Notes: a model not told the origin generated them from the sequence alone. A DNA stretch of 64,000 nucleotides from Pseudomonadota bacterium (GCA_023417315.1 JAEZFW010000083.1:133182-197181), one strand, 5' to 3'; positions 1-9,120 are shown, numbered from the stretch's first letter. Made by a program: numbers and translations.

Positions 1-702
1 GATGTAGGTCCAAGCATCTTTCGGCCAGGTTTCGTAACCGTACTCCCCAGGATGAGGAATCGTGTGGAACGACCAGCGAAGTTCTCCCGTTCGAACGTCG
101 TACGCTCGTACATCGCCTGGCGAGGCAGGAAGGCCTTCGCTCACGCGGCCGCCGATGATCATCAGGTCCTTGTAGATGACACCGGGGCTCGTCAAGCGCA
201 CGGACTGTTTCGCAGGATCGCGCCCGAGATTTTCGCGCAAGTCGATGCGCCCGTTGCGACCGAACGTCTCGATCGGCTTACCAGTCTTCGCATCCAGCGC
301 GTACACGTACTCATCGACCGCGGCGAAGATGCGACGGTCGGAACGGCGCGCCCAATACATAAGGCCTCGATTCGCGCCTCGCCCCTCGATGCCCGAATCG
401 AACTGCCATAGCAGCTGACCCGTCGCAGCATCGAGCGCGATCGTCTTATGCGTGGGCGTGTATGCATACAGCACGCCATCGATCACGATCGGCTGCGTCT
501 GCAGATCGCCGCCCTCGCCCGTGTCGTACATCCAAGCGACTGCAAGCTTGCTCACGTTCGAGCGATTGATTTGATCGAGCGCTGAATAGCGAATCTGATC
601 CGGCGTGCCGCCGTAGGTCCGCCACTCTCGATAATCCGCGTGGGCCTCACCAAGGAGCGCCAAGAGCACGATCCAGAATCCCAAAACGAAGTGCAGCGGC
701 AT
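1..702 (-). CDS. PQQ-dependent dehydrogenase (quinoprotein), N-terminal part, truncated by window edge
   Basis: The reverse strand reads open from an ATG at 702 to the first base of the window, 234 codons without a stop. It begins with a hydrophobic signal peptide (about residues 1-22, ending AHA before DYREW), then WRTYGGTPDQIRYS, LDQINRSNV, AWMYDTGE, and repeats such as IALDAATGQLLWQFD and YALDAKTGKPIETFG. These are tryptophan-docking beta-propeller blades of periplasmic PQQ alcohol/glucose dehydrogenases, which oxidise an alcohol or sugar and pass electrons to quinone or cytochrome c. The calcium and PQQ ligands and any cytochrome domain lie beyond the edge, so the substrate cannot be named. 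It diverges from ada across a 391 bp gap holding a repeat. Confidence 0.85.
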   Translation of the reverse strand, partial: MPLHFVLGFWIVLLALLGEAHADYREWRTYGGTPDQIRYSALDQINRSNVSKLAVAWMYDTGEGGDLQTQPIVIDGVLYAYTPTHKTIALDAATGQLLWQFDSGIEGRGANRGLMYWARRSDRRIFAAVDEYVYALDAKTGKPIETFGRNGRIDLRENLGRDPAKQSVRLTSPGVIYKDLMIIGGRVSEGLPASPGDVRAYDVRTGELRWSFHTIPHPGEYGYETWPKDAWTYI

Positions 703-1093
703 TGAAGATGAAATTCTCGCGCCGACGCCGCGACGCGGCGAAGAGGAAGAGTGTCGTAGCTTCATTGCATCAAGGGGATTCGACTATTTCTTATTCTTGC
801 GCCCGTCGCCGCGAGAATCATTCTTGGATAGGACTCGAGCCGACGTTCACTCTGCATCGTATGCTTCTATGTTCAGGTCATCGTCCCAGCCTCGGCAAGC
901 ACAGGGTTTGAGCCTTGTCTATCGGGTGAGGTGTTCGCCCGAGCGGAAGATGCTCGCTGGATCATACACCACGCCCCAGCGAACTATGTTTGCCCAGCAC
1001 CCATCGACGCAGACCTCAATCGCCGCGCGCCAACCGAATTCGATGTCAATTTTCCGGTGGAAGCGCCCAATCGCTTAGCGTTAACGTCATGGT
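703..1093. other. Intergenic region between PQQ dehydrogenase and ada
   Basis: This 391 bp divergent spacer has no convincing gene. Its left part holds an inverted word repeat (709-822, listed separately). The right part should hold the ada promoter. A GAAGCGCCCAA string near 1056-1066 vaguely resembles an Ada box core (AAAGCGCA) but is too weak to call. Confidence 0.5.
709..822. repeat. Inverted repeat of the CGCGGCGAA word family
   Basis: The left arm near 709-745 (ATTCTCGCGCCGACGC and GCGACGCGGCGAAG) is answered near 803-821 by GTCGCCGCGAGAAT in reverse orientation. The words match the larger repeat at 6295-6429. The arms here are degenerate, so the limits are approximate. Confidence 0.45.
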
Positions 1094-2245
1094 ATGACGA
1101 CAACCACCAAGCTACCGCCGCGAGCCGAGATGGTCCGTGCGATGCTCGAACGCGACTCGGCTTACGAAGGGGCCTTCGTCACTGCAGTGCGGACCACCGG
1201 CATTTTTTGTCGGCCGAGCTGTCCGGCGCGCAAGCCCCATCCGGAGAACGTCGAGTTCTATCTCACCGCCATCGAAGCCCTCGATGCAGGGTATCGGCCC
1301 TGTCATCGATGTACGCCGATGCAAGCGCACGAGCGGACGCCGGAGTGGGTGCGGTCTGTGCTCGCCGCGATCGATGCCGCGCCCGCAAAGCGATGGAGCG
1401 ATACCGTCCTGCGGCTCGAAGGCATCGATCCAAATCGAGTGAGGCGCTGGTTCAAGCACGAGTTCGGCGCGACGTTTCACAGGTACGTGCGCGCACGCAG
1501 GATGGGACTCGCACTCGAGCGGCTCGCGCAGGGCGCATCGATCGACGAGGCCGCCCTGGATCTTGGGTACGATTCCGTGAGCGGATTCAGAGACGCCTTT
1601 CGAAAGTCGCTCGGCACCACCCCAGGGGCGCGTGAAAAGCCGCAGCCACTCCTATTCTCCCGAATCGAAACACCGCTCGGACCCGTACTTGCAATGAGCG
1701 AGTCACGCGGTCTGGTGCTGCTCGAGTTCGCGGATCGCCCAGCATTGCCGGACGAAATCGACGAGCTCCGTGCACGCTATGGCTACACGGTCGTACCCGG
1801 ACGCGATGCCCATCTGACGGCGATCGAAGCGGAACTGCGCGACTATTTCGCAGGAACACTCAGGCAATTCACGGTTCCGCTCTTCGCGCCGGGCTCTCCC
1901 TTCGAACAATCCGTGTGGCGAACGCTGCGCGAGATTCCGTTCGGTGCGGTTCGCACTTATGGCGAGCTGGCGCGACACCTGGACAATCCTCGTGCCGCCC
2001 GCGCGGTAGGCTGGGCGAATGGGCGCAACCGCCTCGCGATCGTGATCCCGTGCCACCGCGTTTGCGGAGCGAACGGCGAGCTCGTGGGTTATGGCGGGGG
2101 CCGTGCTCGCAAACAGTGGTTGCTCGATCACGAGCGCCGACACGCGGGAACACATCCGCAAGGCGACTTCTGGCTCGCTTCTGCGTTGGAGACGACGAAT
2201 GAGAACACAACGCGAGCACGCGGAGCGCTTTCGCGAGCTTCATAA
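1094..2245 (+). CDS. ada: Bifunctional transcriptional activator / O6-methylguanine-DNA methyltransferase Ada
   Basis: This is the adaptive-response regulator and DNA repair suicide enzyme. The N-terminal zinc domain has Cys39, Cys43, Cys70 and Cys73 (FCRPSCPARKP and YRPCHRCTP), matching the methylphosphotriester-accepting cluster of E. coli Ada. An AraC-type HTH spans about residues 85-175. The C-terminal methyltransferase carries VIPCHRV with acceptor Cys320, preceded by PFGAVRTYGELA. At 383 aa it is a little longer than E. coli Ada (354 aa). All methyl-accepting residues are present, so both activities are expected. The downstream PEP-mutase-like gene overlaps its 3' end by 47 bp, which suggests cotranscription. 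No AlkA or AlkB is in view. Confidence 0.96.
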   Translation: MTTTTKLPPRAEMVRAMLERDSAYEGAFVTAVRTTGIFCRPSCPARKPHPENVEFYLTAIEALDAGYRPCHRCTPMQAHERTPEWVRSVLAAIDAAPAKRWSDTVLRLEGIDPNRVRRWFKHEFGATFHRYVRARRMGLALERLAQGASIDEAALDLGYDSVSGFRDAFRKSLGTTPGAREKPQPLLFSRIETPLGPVLAMSESRGLVLLEFADRPALPDEIDELRARYGYTVVPGRDAHLTAIEAELRDYFAGTLRQFTVPLFAPGSPFEQSVWRTLREIPFGAVRTYGELARHLDNPRAARAVGWANGRNRLAIVIPCHRVCGANGELVGYGGGRARKQWLLDHERRHAGTHPQGDFWLASALETTNENTTRARGALSRAS

Positions 2246-2957
2246 GCCGGGTCAGCCGATCGTGCTGTTCAACATCTGGGACGCGGGTTCCGCGAAGGTC
2301 GTCGCCGATGCGGGAGCCGCGGCGCTCGCAACGGGTAGCTGGTCGGTCGCGGCCGCCCACGGGTTCGAAGATGGGGAGAACATACCGCTGCCGCTCGCAC
2401 TCGCGAATCTGCAGAGGATCGTGGCCTCGGTAGATGTGCCGATTTCGATCGATCTTGAAAGCGGATATGGCGATGTCTCAGCCACCGTGAGGCAAGCGAT
2501 CGCAGCCGGCGCGATTGGATTCAATCTGGAGGACAGTTACGTGCCTGAGCAGGAGCTCTACTCCATCGCAGACCAATCCAAACGGCTTCAGGCCGCGCGA
2601 AACGCCGCTGATGCGATTCTCGATCGCGTCTTCATCAACGCGCGCACAGATGTCTTTCTGGTCACCGGGCCGAGCGGTCACACGGATGCCATGGTCGACG
2701 ACGCGCTCGAACGCGCGAATGCGTATGCGCACGCTGGCGCAGATAGCTTCTTCGTTCCCGGATTGCTGGATCCCGAGAAAATCGCGCGGATCTGCGCCGA
2801 CTGTCCGCTACCGGTCAATGTCATGGCTCGCCCCGGTGCCAGCTCCGTGACGCAACTCGCACAAATGGGTGTCGCACGCATCAGCTACGGACCTCATCCG
2901 TACCGCCTCGCGATGGCATCACTCCGCGAGGCCGCGCTCGGCGCAATGAGAAGTTGA
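2199..2957 (+). CDS. Isocitrate lyase / PEP mutase family protein
   Basis: This is a 252 aa cytoplasmic TIM-barrel enzyme of the PEP mutase/isocitrate lyase superfamily, which makes or breaks C-C or P-C bonds in 2-oxo-acid substrates. Visible motifs are FNIWDAGSAK, LATGSWSVAAAHG, ISIDLESGYGD (the metal and substrate loop), GFNLEDS and INARTDVF. It lacks the KKCGH signature of true isocitrate lyases, so it belongs with the uncharacterised oxaloacetate decarboxylase/PEP-phosphonomutase-like branch. The ATG at 2199 is chosen because GGAG lies about 8 bp upstream and homology starts there. An in-frame upstream ATG at 2091 would lie wholly inside ada. It ends just before a bidirectional hairpin. 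Confidence 0.88.
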   Translation: MRTQREHAERFRELHKPGQPIVLFNIWDAGSAKVVADAGAAALATGSWSVAAAHGFEDGENIPLPLALANLQRIVASVDVPISIDLESGYGDVSATVRQAIAAGAIGFNLEDSYVPEQELYSIADQSKRLQAARNAADAILDRVFINARTDVFLVTGPSGHTDAMVDDALERANAYAHAGADSFFVPGLLDPEKIARICADCPLPVNVMARPGASSVTQLAQMGVARISYGPHPYRLAMASLREAALGAMRS

Positions 2958-2962
2958 TTCAC

Positions 2963-3002
2963 GAGCAAAGAGAATCTCGCCGCGAGATTCTCTTGATTGC
3001 TC
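2963..3002. terminator. Bidirectional hairpin between convergent genes
   Basis: A nearly perfect inverted repeat, AAGAGAATCTCGC (2968-2980) against GCGAGATTCTCTT (2982-2994), has weaker outer pairing. It sits between the stop codons of the PEP-mutase-like gene and the HWE kinase. There is no long T run on either side. A role as terminator for both strands is inferred from position. Confidence 0.65.
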
Positions 3003-4077
3003 ACGGCATCGAGAACGGCTCGCTGCGGGTGAGCTCGAAGCGCAATCCCGCGGGCGTGTAGGCAAGGTGGGACGCGCCGCCGAAATCGTGCGGCAGGACT
3101 TTCTCCAGGAATCGAGCCCCGAATCCTTTAGAGGGGGCCTTGGCCACGACTGGTCCGTGCAACTCGGCCCAGGTGAAGTGGAACTCGCGATCCAGTCCAG
3201 ATCCGCTCAGGCGCCACTCGATACGTACGCGGCCGGAAGGCGTCGAGAGCGCTCCGAACCTCACCGCATTCGTGACGAGCTCGTGCAGCGCAAGCGAGAG
3301 AGATAACGCCTGCTTTGCGGGAAGACTCAGAGCAGGGCCTTCGATCTCGAGCTGCTCTGCCGGAGCATGTTGAGCGAGCGCTTCGGCGACGAGGGTCATG
3401 ATGGGAATCGCATCCCATTGCATTCGCGCAAGTAGCCTGTGTGCGCGTCCGAGCGCCGCGATGCGCTCGGTGATGCGTCGTCGCGTCTCATCCAGCGAAT
3501 GCCCCGCACGAAACGTTTGCTCCACGATCGCCGAGGTGATCGCGAACGTATTCTGGATTCGGTGTCCGAGCTGTGCGTGCAGAGAGCTCGCCTGCTTGCG
3601 TGCGTGTATCGCCTCCGTGGTCTCGACGGCAGCGATCAACAACCCTGCGATCCTGCCCGCCTCTCCGCGGACAGGACTGAAATAGAGCGTGAAATGAGCA
3701 TCCTCGATGTGTCCGCCACGATCGATCGCGAGCGGAATATCGTCCATGTGACTCGCCTCGCCTGCAAATCCTCGCTCCACGAGTGGCTCGAACGTGGGCC
3801 ACAACGCGATCCAGACATCATGAAAACCGCGGCCGAGCGCTTCGGACCGATCGCCGAGAAGAGCCTGGAAGGCATCGTTGTACAGCGTCGTGAGCTCAGG
3901 TCCCCAAATGATCGCCTGAGGCAACCTGGAGCTGAGCACCAATGCGAGCGTCGTCTGCAGAGCGCTCGGCCATCGATCGATCGCCCCGAGCGGGGTGGCG
4001 TCCCACGGATGAGCATCGATCGCGCGGGCCATGACACTTCCGCTCTGTAAAAAATCACGGACCTTGGATGTTTCCAA
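3001..4077 (-). CDS. HWE-family sensor histidine kinase with PAS-like sensor
   Basis: This 358 aa protein has no transmembrane segment. Residues 20-155 form a PAS-like domain opening WDATPLGAIDRWPSALQ and containing AIIWGPELTTLYNDAF, as in many HWE kinases that sense light or redox. The dimerisation/phosphoacceptor region holds GHRIQNTFAITSAIVEQ with His172. The N-box is LALHELVTNAVRFGALS (Asn270). FHFTWAELHGP gives the W-x-E triad (Trp303, Glu305) that defines the HWE class in place of the usual G1 box. No response regulator adjoins it, so the partner is unknown. The ATG at 4077 could give way to Met16. It lies downstream of the App1-type gene on the same strand. Confidence 0.9.
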   Translation of the reverse strand: METSKVRDFLQSGSVMARAIDAHPWDATPLGAIDRWPSALQTTLALVLSSRLPQAIIWGPELTTLYNDAFQALLGDRSEALGRGFHDVWIALWPTFEPLVERGFAGEASHMDDIPLAIDRGGHIEDAHFTLYFSPVRGEAGRIAGLLIAAVETTEAIHARKQASSLHAQLGHRIQNTFAITSAIVEQTFRAGHSLDETRRRITERIAALGRAHRLLARMQWDAIPIMTLVAEALAQHAPAEQLEIEGPALSLPAKQALSLSLALHELVTNAVRFGALSTPSGRVRIEWRLSGSGLDREFHFTWAELHGPVVAKAPSKGFGARFLEKVLPHDFGGASHLAYTPAGLRFELTRSEPFSMP

Positions 4078-4170
4078 TGCCCCGCCCTCGCGCTCGCTAG
4101 TCTTCTTCGATCTTCAGCCGAGATGCCCTGCCAGTCGAATCGCATATCGGCGCAGATAGTTCCCTCAGGC

Positions 4171-5133
4171 TCAGAGATGTTGTTCCAACAGCTCGGCAAG
4201 GTCGCCTTGATGCGCCACCTTGTGGCGCTTGTCCTGCGGGCGCACGTGCCGAATCCAGATGGAATCGATTCGCTCGGGATAGTGCTCGCGAATCGCCTCG
4301 AACACGGCCGGGTCGTGCTCGCCGTCATCGCCGATCAAGGTGAAGCGCGCATGGGGTACGTACGCGAGGATCTCCGCGATTTCCGCGAACTTGTACTTGT
4401 ACTGATTCAGCGATTCGGAGGTGCGATCCGTGGTGATGCGCTTGGTGATCAGGACGCCTTTGGGCAGGCCGTTGTGGTCGAGCGCGGCTTGAAGCGGCAG
4501 GTGCAGTTGCCGTGGCGTCGCGGAGAGATAGAACATCGGCGCGCACTGCGGCTGTGGATTGCGCCCGAGCAGCGCGTGGTACAACTTCGCGATTCCGGGG
4601 ACGACGAGCCGCTGCAAGGGATTGCGCAGCAACGTATTCGCAAGCAATTGGCGCTTGCGCGTGACCTCCGAGATCAAGAGCGTGTCATCGACGTCCGAGA
4701 TCACACCGTGAACGTTTTCGGGCGGTGTGAGCAGCAATCCGATCTCATCGCTCGCATCGCCGGACGCCGCGTGAATGCGGTGCCAACCTGGAGCGAGCGC
4801 GGCGAGATTCTCGAGCTCGAAGCGAAAGAAACCTTCTCCGTCCGTCGTCGTTTCCCATTCGTGCGAAGTCATCCACGCGCGAACGGAGCGATGGATACGC
4901 TCGTCATTGATGAGCAGTTTCAGAGTGCGGCGCAGATTCGTGAGGGAGCGGTCACCGGCAGTTGCGACATGCTCGATGTCGAAATCGATCACTCGTCCTT
5001 CGAGCAACGCTCGGCTGCCCTGCCCGTAGGCAAAGTGCATGACGACATCGTCACGCACCGCGTGCCACCGCGCGCGACTGCGCGCACGCTCACTCGCGCG
5101 CAAGCGCTCGATGCTGGATCGCTTCTTGTACAT
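4171..5133 (-). CDS. App1-type phosphatidate phosphatase domain protein (DUF2183)
   Basis: This 320 aa protein carries the DUF2183/App1 catalytic domain, a HAD-like fold that in yeast App1 dephosphorylates phosphatidic acid. Motifs are VISDVDDTLL (nucleophile region, Asp147 and following), FYLSATPRQL, KGVLITKRI and FTLIGDDGEHD near the C-terminus. The N-terminal half (about 1-135) is a beta-rich domain seen in bacterial members. No signal peptide is apparent. The start at 5133 (MYKKRSS) is preceded by a GAGGG-like site. Longer in-frame starts reach 5268 but would run into the promoter space of the divergent glutathionyl-hydroquinone reductase. The substrate is inferred from family only. Confidence 0.82.
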   Translation of the reverse strand: MYKKRSSIERLRASERARSRARWHAVRDDVVMHFAYGQGSRALLEGRVIDFDIEHVATAGDRSLTNLRRTLKLLINDERIHRSVRAWMTSHEWETTTDGEGFFRFELENLAALAPGWHRIHAASGDASDEIGLLLTPPENVHGVISDVDDTLLISEVTRKRQLLANTLLRNPLQRLVVPGIAKLYHALLGRNPQPQCAPMFYLSATPRQLHLPLQAALDHNGLPKGVLITKRITTDRTSESLNQYKYKFAEIAEILAYVPHARFTLIGDDGEHDPAVFEAIREHYPERIDSIWIRHVRPQDKRHKVAHQGDLAELLEQHL

Positions 5134-5270
5134 TCGCTGCTCGCCCTCGCCGGGGGCACCGAGTGTAGCGCACCGCTCGTACGAGCCTATGCACTCACCT
5201 TTCAGGGAACGTTTCGCCTCACGAGCGGTTCTGAGCTTATGACCTTGTATTCTGCGATGGTGCGACAAGC

Positions 5271-6251
5271 GTGGGCGTGTTGATCGAAGGCGTGTGGAAG
5301 GATCAGTGGTACGACACCAAGTCGACGGGCGGGCGTTTCGTCCGCTGGGAGTCGCCGTATCGCAATTGGATCACTCCGGACGGTTCGCCCGGTCCAACGG
5401 GCGAAGGTGGCTTTGCAGCCGAACCAGGCCGCTATCACTTGTACGTTTCGTATGCATGTCCGTGGGCGCACCGCACATTGATCATGCGCGAGCTCAAGGG
5501 ACTGCAGGATAGGGTCTCGCTCTCGGTGACGCACTGGCTCATGGCCGACCAAGGCTGGACGTTCGAACCGGGGCCTGGCGTGATCCCCGATTCCGTGAAC
5601 CGCGCGCGCACTTTGTATGAGGTCTATCTCGCCGACAATCCGCAGCTGTCGGGTCGCGCCACGACGCCGCTGCTGTGGGACAAGAAACAAGCACGGATCG
5701 TCAGCAACGAATCCGCCGACATCGTTCGCATGTTCAACAGCGCCTTCAATGACGTCGGAGCGAAAGCCGGCGACTACTATCCGCCGGATCTTCGCGCAGC
5801 GATCGATGAGCTCAATGCTCGCATCTACGACGCTGTCAACAACGGAGTCTATAAAGCCGGCTTCGCGAGCGCGCAGGATGCCTACGAGGAAGCGGCACGG
5901 GGAGTATTCGAGATGCTGGACGAGCTCGAGGAAAGGCTCGGCAGGAGTCGCTATCTATTCGGCACGCGCATCGTGGAAACGGATTGGCGCTTGTTCGCCA
6001 CCCTCGTGCGCTTCGATGCAGTTTACTTCGGCCACTTCAAATGCAATCTGCGCCGCATCAGCGATTATCCGAACCTCGCTGCGTACACGCGCGACCTATT
6101 CCAAGTGCCGGGTATCGCCGCCACCGTGCACTTCGATCACGTCAAGAACCACTACTACCAGAGCCACAAGATGATCAATCCGACCGGCGTCGTCCCCATC
6201 GGCCCCGCACTCGATTTGAACGCACCGCACGGACGGGAGCGGCCGGGCTGA
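5271..6251 (+). CDS. yqjG: Glutathionyl-hydroquinone reductase (Xi-class GST, YqjG/ECM4 type)
   Basis: This cytoplasmic enzyme reduces glutathionyl-hydroquinones to hydroquinones using glutathione. The N-terminus MGVLIEGVWKDQWYDTKSTG matches the conserved start of the family, so the GTG at 5271 is taken as start. The catalytic Cys63 lies in SYACPWAHR, the Xi-class hallmark. The C-terminal helical domain contains YLFGTRIVETDWRLFATLVRFD and CNLRRISDYPNL, and the tail HYYQSHKMINPTGVVPIGP is typical. At 326 aa the length is normal. It diverges from the App1-type gene and converges on the S9 peptidase gene. Confidence 0.95.
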   Translation: MGVLIEGVWKDQWYDTKSTGGRFVRWESPYRNWITPDGSPGPTGEGGFAAEPGRYHLYVSYACPWAHRTLIMRELKGLQDRVSLSVTHWLMADQGWTFEPGPGVIPDSVNRARTLYEVYLADNPQLSGRATTPLLWDKKQARIVSNESADIVRMFNSAFNDVGAKAGDYYPPDLRAAIDELNARIYDAVNNGVYKAGFASAQDAYEEAARGVFEMLDELEERLGRSRYLFGTRIVETDWRLFATLVRFDAVYFGHFKCNLRRISDYPNLAAYTRDLFQVPGIAATVHFDHVKNHYYQSHKMINPTGVVPIGPALDLNAPHGRERPG

Positions 6252-6294
6252 CTTCGCAGCGACTACGAAGAGCTCCCCCCACGGCAAAGAGATT

Positions 6295-6429
6295 TCTCGC
6301 GGCGAACGCGGCGGGCGCGGCGAAAGAAAGGAGCCTGACTCCGCTGATCCTAATCTCTGCACTCGGAGCCGAGCTCCGCTAGTCATCCTGTTCCAGATCT
6401 TCGCCGCGGTCTCCGCGTTCGCCGCGAGA
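6295..6429. repeat. Intergenic inverted repeat, CGCGGCGAA word family
   Basis: Arms at 6295-6324 and 6400-6429 are reverse complements at about 26 of 30 positions (TCTCGCGGCGAACGCGG on the left, CCGCGTTCGCCGCGAGA on the right) around a 75 bp spacer. It lies between the convergent ends of yqjG and the S9 peptidase, so it may act in termination. The spacer has no gene. Confidence 0.75.
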
Positions 6430-6483
6430 GACTATTCGTACCCCGCCACATTGGCAGCTCGCGTGTCGACGGCTCGTTAGCAT

Positions 6484-8421
6484 CTAGCTTGATGTCGCAT
6501 CCTTGAGATGAGTATCCAAGAACCGGACGAACGCATCCGAGGCTTTGATGCGATTTTCACGCTTCGTGAAGCCGTGGCCTTCGTCTGGAAAGAGCACGTA
6601 CTCCACCGGCACGCCGTTCGACTTGACCGCTTCCACGATCTCATCGCTCTCGACCTGCAGCACGCGCGGATCATTCGCGCCTTGCACGACCAGTAACGGC
6701 ACCCGGATGTTCTTCGCGTGGAAGAGCGGTGAGATCTTGCGGTGGCGCTCGGCATCGGTCTTCGGATCGCCCATCTCGTCGTAGAGCGCTTCCTTGAAGG
6801 CTTCCCACCACGGCGGGATGCTCGTGAGCGTGCGTTGCCAATTCATCACGCCGAAGATGTTGATGCCTACATCGAAGACCTCGGGTTCGAAGGCGAGCGC
6901 CGCACCGACCATGTAGCCGCCGTACGAGCCGCCGATGATGCCGATACGCTCGCCGTCGACCCAATCGAGCGAAGCGAGGTATTGCTTGCCTTGGACGATA
7001 TCTTTCAGATCGACGTCGCCGTGCCGCTTGTCATCCATGTGATAGAAAGTCTTTCCATAACCCGAGGAACCGCGATTGTTCGCTGCTAGCACGGCATAAC
7101 CATGGTTGACGAGGTGTTGAATCGTCGCTGAGTAACCCGCGCGGCTCTGGCCTCCCGGCCCGCCATGCACCCACACGAGCGCCGGCACCTTGTTGGTCGC
7201 AGAAGCCACTTTCGGCTTGTAGAGCACCGATGGAATATCGAGCCCATCGAAGCTCTTGTAGCGCACGATCTGCGACGCAACGAGATCGTTCTCGTTGATG
7301 GCGGGATTGAGCGCCTGGGTAAGACGCTCGCTCTGCTGCACCTTCAAGTCGACGGTGTAGACGTCCGCGGGCGAGGTGTCCGACGTCAAGAGCAAAGCGA
7401 TCTTCGACTCATCGCGCGAGAACCGAATCTGCGCGAGATCTCCGGGCGGGAGTCCCTTGAGCTCGAGATCCTTGCCCGTCTCCTGATCGAAGATACGGAT
7501 GACCGTGCGAGCATCTTCGTTCGTACCCGAGACTCGATAGCGTCCCGACTCCGAGAACGTCACGAACATGACGTCCCACTCTGCCTCGATGAGCGGGCTC
7601 TTACGTTGCGTCGCGAGATCGTACGTCCACGCTTGCTGGAATTCGCCGTGCTCGTTCGTCGAATACACGAGCTGTGTGCCGTCGCGCGTGAAGTCATAGA
7701 CGGAGTGCTCGATGTTGCCTTCGTGCCGCGTGATGAGCTTGAGCTCCGGCTTCTTCGTGCTGACATTCGCGAGGTAAATATCAGAGTCCGCGCTCGTTCG
7801 AGGCTTGACGAGCGCGACGTTGTTGCCATCGCGCGATACAGCGGCGATCTCCAATGCCTCGTCATTGCGGAAGACGAGCGTGCGCCCGTAGTCCTTCGCG
7901 GCGTACCGATACAGATCGAACGCCCGCTCGTTGCGCTCGTTCGTCACCACATAGAAGTGCTGCCGGTCTTGCGACCACCCGGCGAAGCTTGCCTTCACCT
8001 TCTCGCCCGGTGTCAGGTCGCGAATCTCGCCCGACAGCTCTCTCACGTATACATGGTCGAGCTCGTTGCCGCCCTTATCGGCGCTGATGAGCACGCGTCG
8101 ATCGTCTGGGAACCATGAAATGGCGAACGTCGACTCCTGCGACTCGGTCAATGGCAGCTTGTCTCCGCCCTTCGCTGCGACCGAGTAAGCATTGAAGATG
8201 CCAGTTTCATCGGCATGCACGAGAAGATCTTTGTCGTCGTGCGACCACGCGTAGCCGCCTGCCAACCCGTACGAAGTCGTCGTGAAGAATGCCTCTGCAT
8301 CATATTGCGCCGGAGGGGCGACTGGGGCAGCAGCCTCGACGCGGGGCTCGTGCTTGCTACAGCCGATGAGGAACAAGCCAAGCGATGCGGCCATCAGACT
8401 GGGGAGTTTGAGCTGTGCCAT
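6484..8421 (-). CDS. S9 family (prolyl oligopeptidase-like) peptidase lipoprotein
   Basis: This 645 aa exported serine peptidase belongs to the dipeptidyl/acylaminoacyl-peptidase S9C-like group. A signal peptide ends in the lipobox LFLIGC, predicting lipidation at Cys21. Residues about 45-390 are a WD40-like beta-propeller (AWSHDDKDLLVHADE, ISWFPDDRRVLISAD, FSRDESKIALLL) that gates substrate access. The C-terminal alpha/beta-hydrolase has WVHGGPGGQ (oxyanion region), Ser499 in GGSYGGYM, Asp584 in GANDPRV and His616 in DEGHGF. All catalytic residues are present. It probably degrades short peptides in the periplasm. It is a single-gene unit converging on yqjG. Confidence 0.95.
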   Translation of the reverse strand: MAQLKLPSLMAASLGLFLIGCSKHEPRVEAAAPVAPPAQYDAEAFFTTTSYGLAGGYAWSHDDKDLLVHADETGIFNAYSVAAKGGDKLPLTESQESTFAISWFPDDRRVLISADKGGNELDHVYVRELSGEIRDLTPGEKVKASFAGWSQDRQHFYVVTNERNERAFDLYRYAAKDYGRTLVFRNDEALEIAAVSRDGNNVALVKPRTSADSDIYLANVSTKKPELKLITRHEGNIEHSVYDFTRDGTQLVYSTNEHGEFQQAWTYDLATQRKSPLIEAEWDVMFVTFSESGRYRVSGTNEDARTVIRIFDQETGKDLELKGLPPGDLAQIRFSRDESKIALLLTSDTSPADVYTVDLKVQQSERLTQALNPAINENDLVASQIVRYKSFDGLDIPSVLYKPKVASATNKVPALVWVHGGPGGQSRAGYSATIQHLVNHGYAVLAANNRGSSGYGKTFYHMDDKRHGDVDLKDIVQGKQYLASLDWVDGERIGIIGGSYGGYMVGAALAFEPEVFDVGINIFGVMNWQRTLTSIPPWWEAFKEALYDEMGDPKTDAERHRKISPLFHAKNIRVPLLVVQGANDPRVLQVESDEIVEAVKSNGVPVEYVLFPDEGHGFTKRENRIKASDAFVRFLDTHLKDATSS

Positions 8422-8580
8422 CTTGAGCTCGCTGTCGTTGTGGAATGGGCACTATCGTACACGCGTCGAAGCATTCAGGGGCGACCCCTATGCCGGGCGC
8501 GACGCATTCGTGACACGGGAGCTCGCGCGAGAGTTACAGAGGCGGCGAGTCAGGTCAGAGTCGATCGCACACGATGCAGA

Positions 8581-9120
8581 TCACGCGAGCCGCTGCGCGA
8601 TCAGCTTGCGCACGCTGCTCATGTTGCGCATCGTGAAGCTGGGCAGCGCGATCTCCTTCATCGCAGGATGCTTCCAGATGATGGATTCGTTGATCTTGAT
8701 GCGACAGAGCCAATAGAACTCTCGTTTGCCGATGGCGAACTCGTCTGTCGCGGTCTTCACCTTCTGCAGTTTCCGTGCGCTGGCAGCAGCGAGCGGCTCG
8801 TGCAGCAGGCACGCGTGGACGGTTGTGATGCCCTCGATCGGCGTTCGGAACGGCTCGCTGTGACCGATCGCGAGCACTTCTTCCGCGGTTCGTACGAAGC
8901 ACTCGACTTCGTACCCCAGCGCGGCATGCAAATGCTTCGAGATCTGCTGCTCGAGCTGACCTCGATCCTTCGCAGCGCTCTCGAAGACGACATTGCCGCT
9001 TGCGATGAATGTCGCGACGTTCTTGAATCCCGCTTCTTCGAAGAGCGTTTTCAGCAGCGACATCGCAGGACGGCGCTTACCCAGATTGATCCCTCGCAAG
9101 AACGCCACGTACCGCGCCAT
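8581..9120 (-). CDS. DUF1697 family protein
   Basis: This 179 aa cytoplasmic protein has the DUF1697 pattern: N-terminal RYVAFLRGINLGKRR, FEEAGFKNVATFIASGNVVF, ECFVRTAEEV and a C-terminal FTMRNMSSVRKLIAQ. Proteins of this family have a ferredoxin-like fold and no established function. It ends 161 bp past the start of the S9 peptidase on the same strand and starts 39 bp after the GST gene. It could be the second gene of a GST-DUF1697 transcript, but nothing in the sequence links their functions. Confidence 0.9.
   Translation of the reverse strand: MARYVAFLRGINLGKRRPAMSLLKTLFEEAGFKNVATFIASGNVVFESAAKDRGQLEQQISKHLHAALGYEVECFVRTAEEVLAIGHSEPFRTPIEGITTVHACLLHEPLAAASARKLQKVKTATDEFAIGKREFYWLCRIKINESIIWKHPAMKEIALPSFTMRNMSSVRKLIAQRLA

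Noticed and set aside
1050..1075. Ada box before ada
   Set aside because: Only GAAGCGCCCAA is present; too short a match to the known Ada site in GC-rich DNA.
3756..5029. Several further plus-strand frames over the kinase and App1 genes
   Set aside because: No start signal, no domain, and complete overlap with well-supported genes on the other strand.
4123..5283. Long plus-strand open frame (386 codons)
   Set aside because: It is the mirror of the App1-type gene, whose catalytic motifs on the minus strand are clear. The plus-strand product has no recognisable domain.
7165..8118. Plus-strand open frame of 317 codons
   Set aside because: Antisense to the propeller domain of the S9 peptidase; Arg/Glu-rich composition typical of GC-rich shadow frames.
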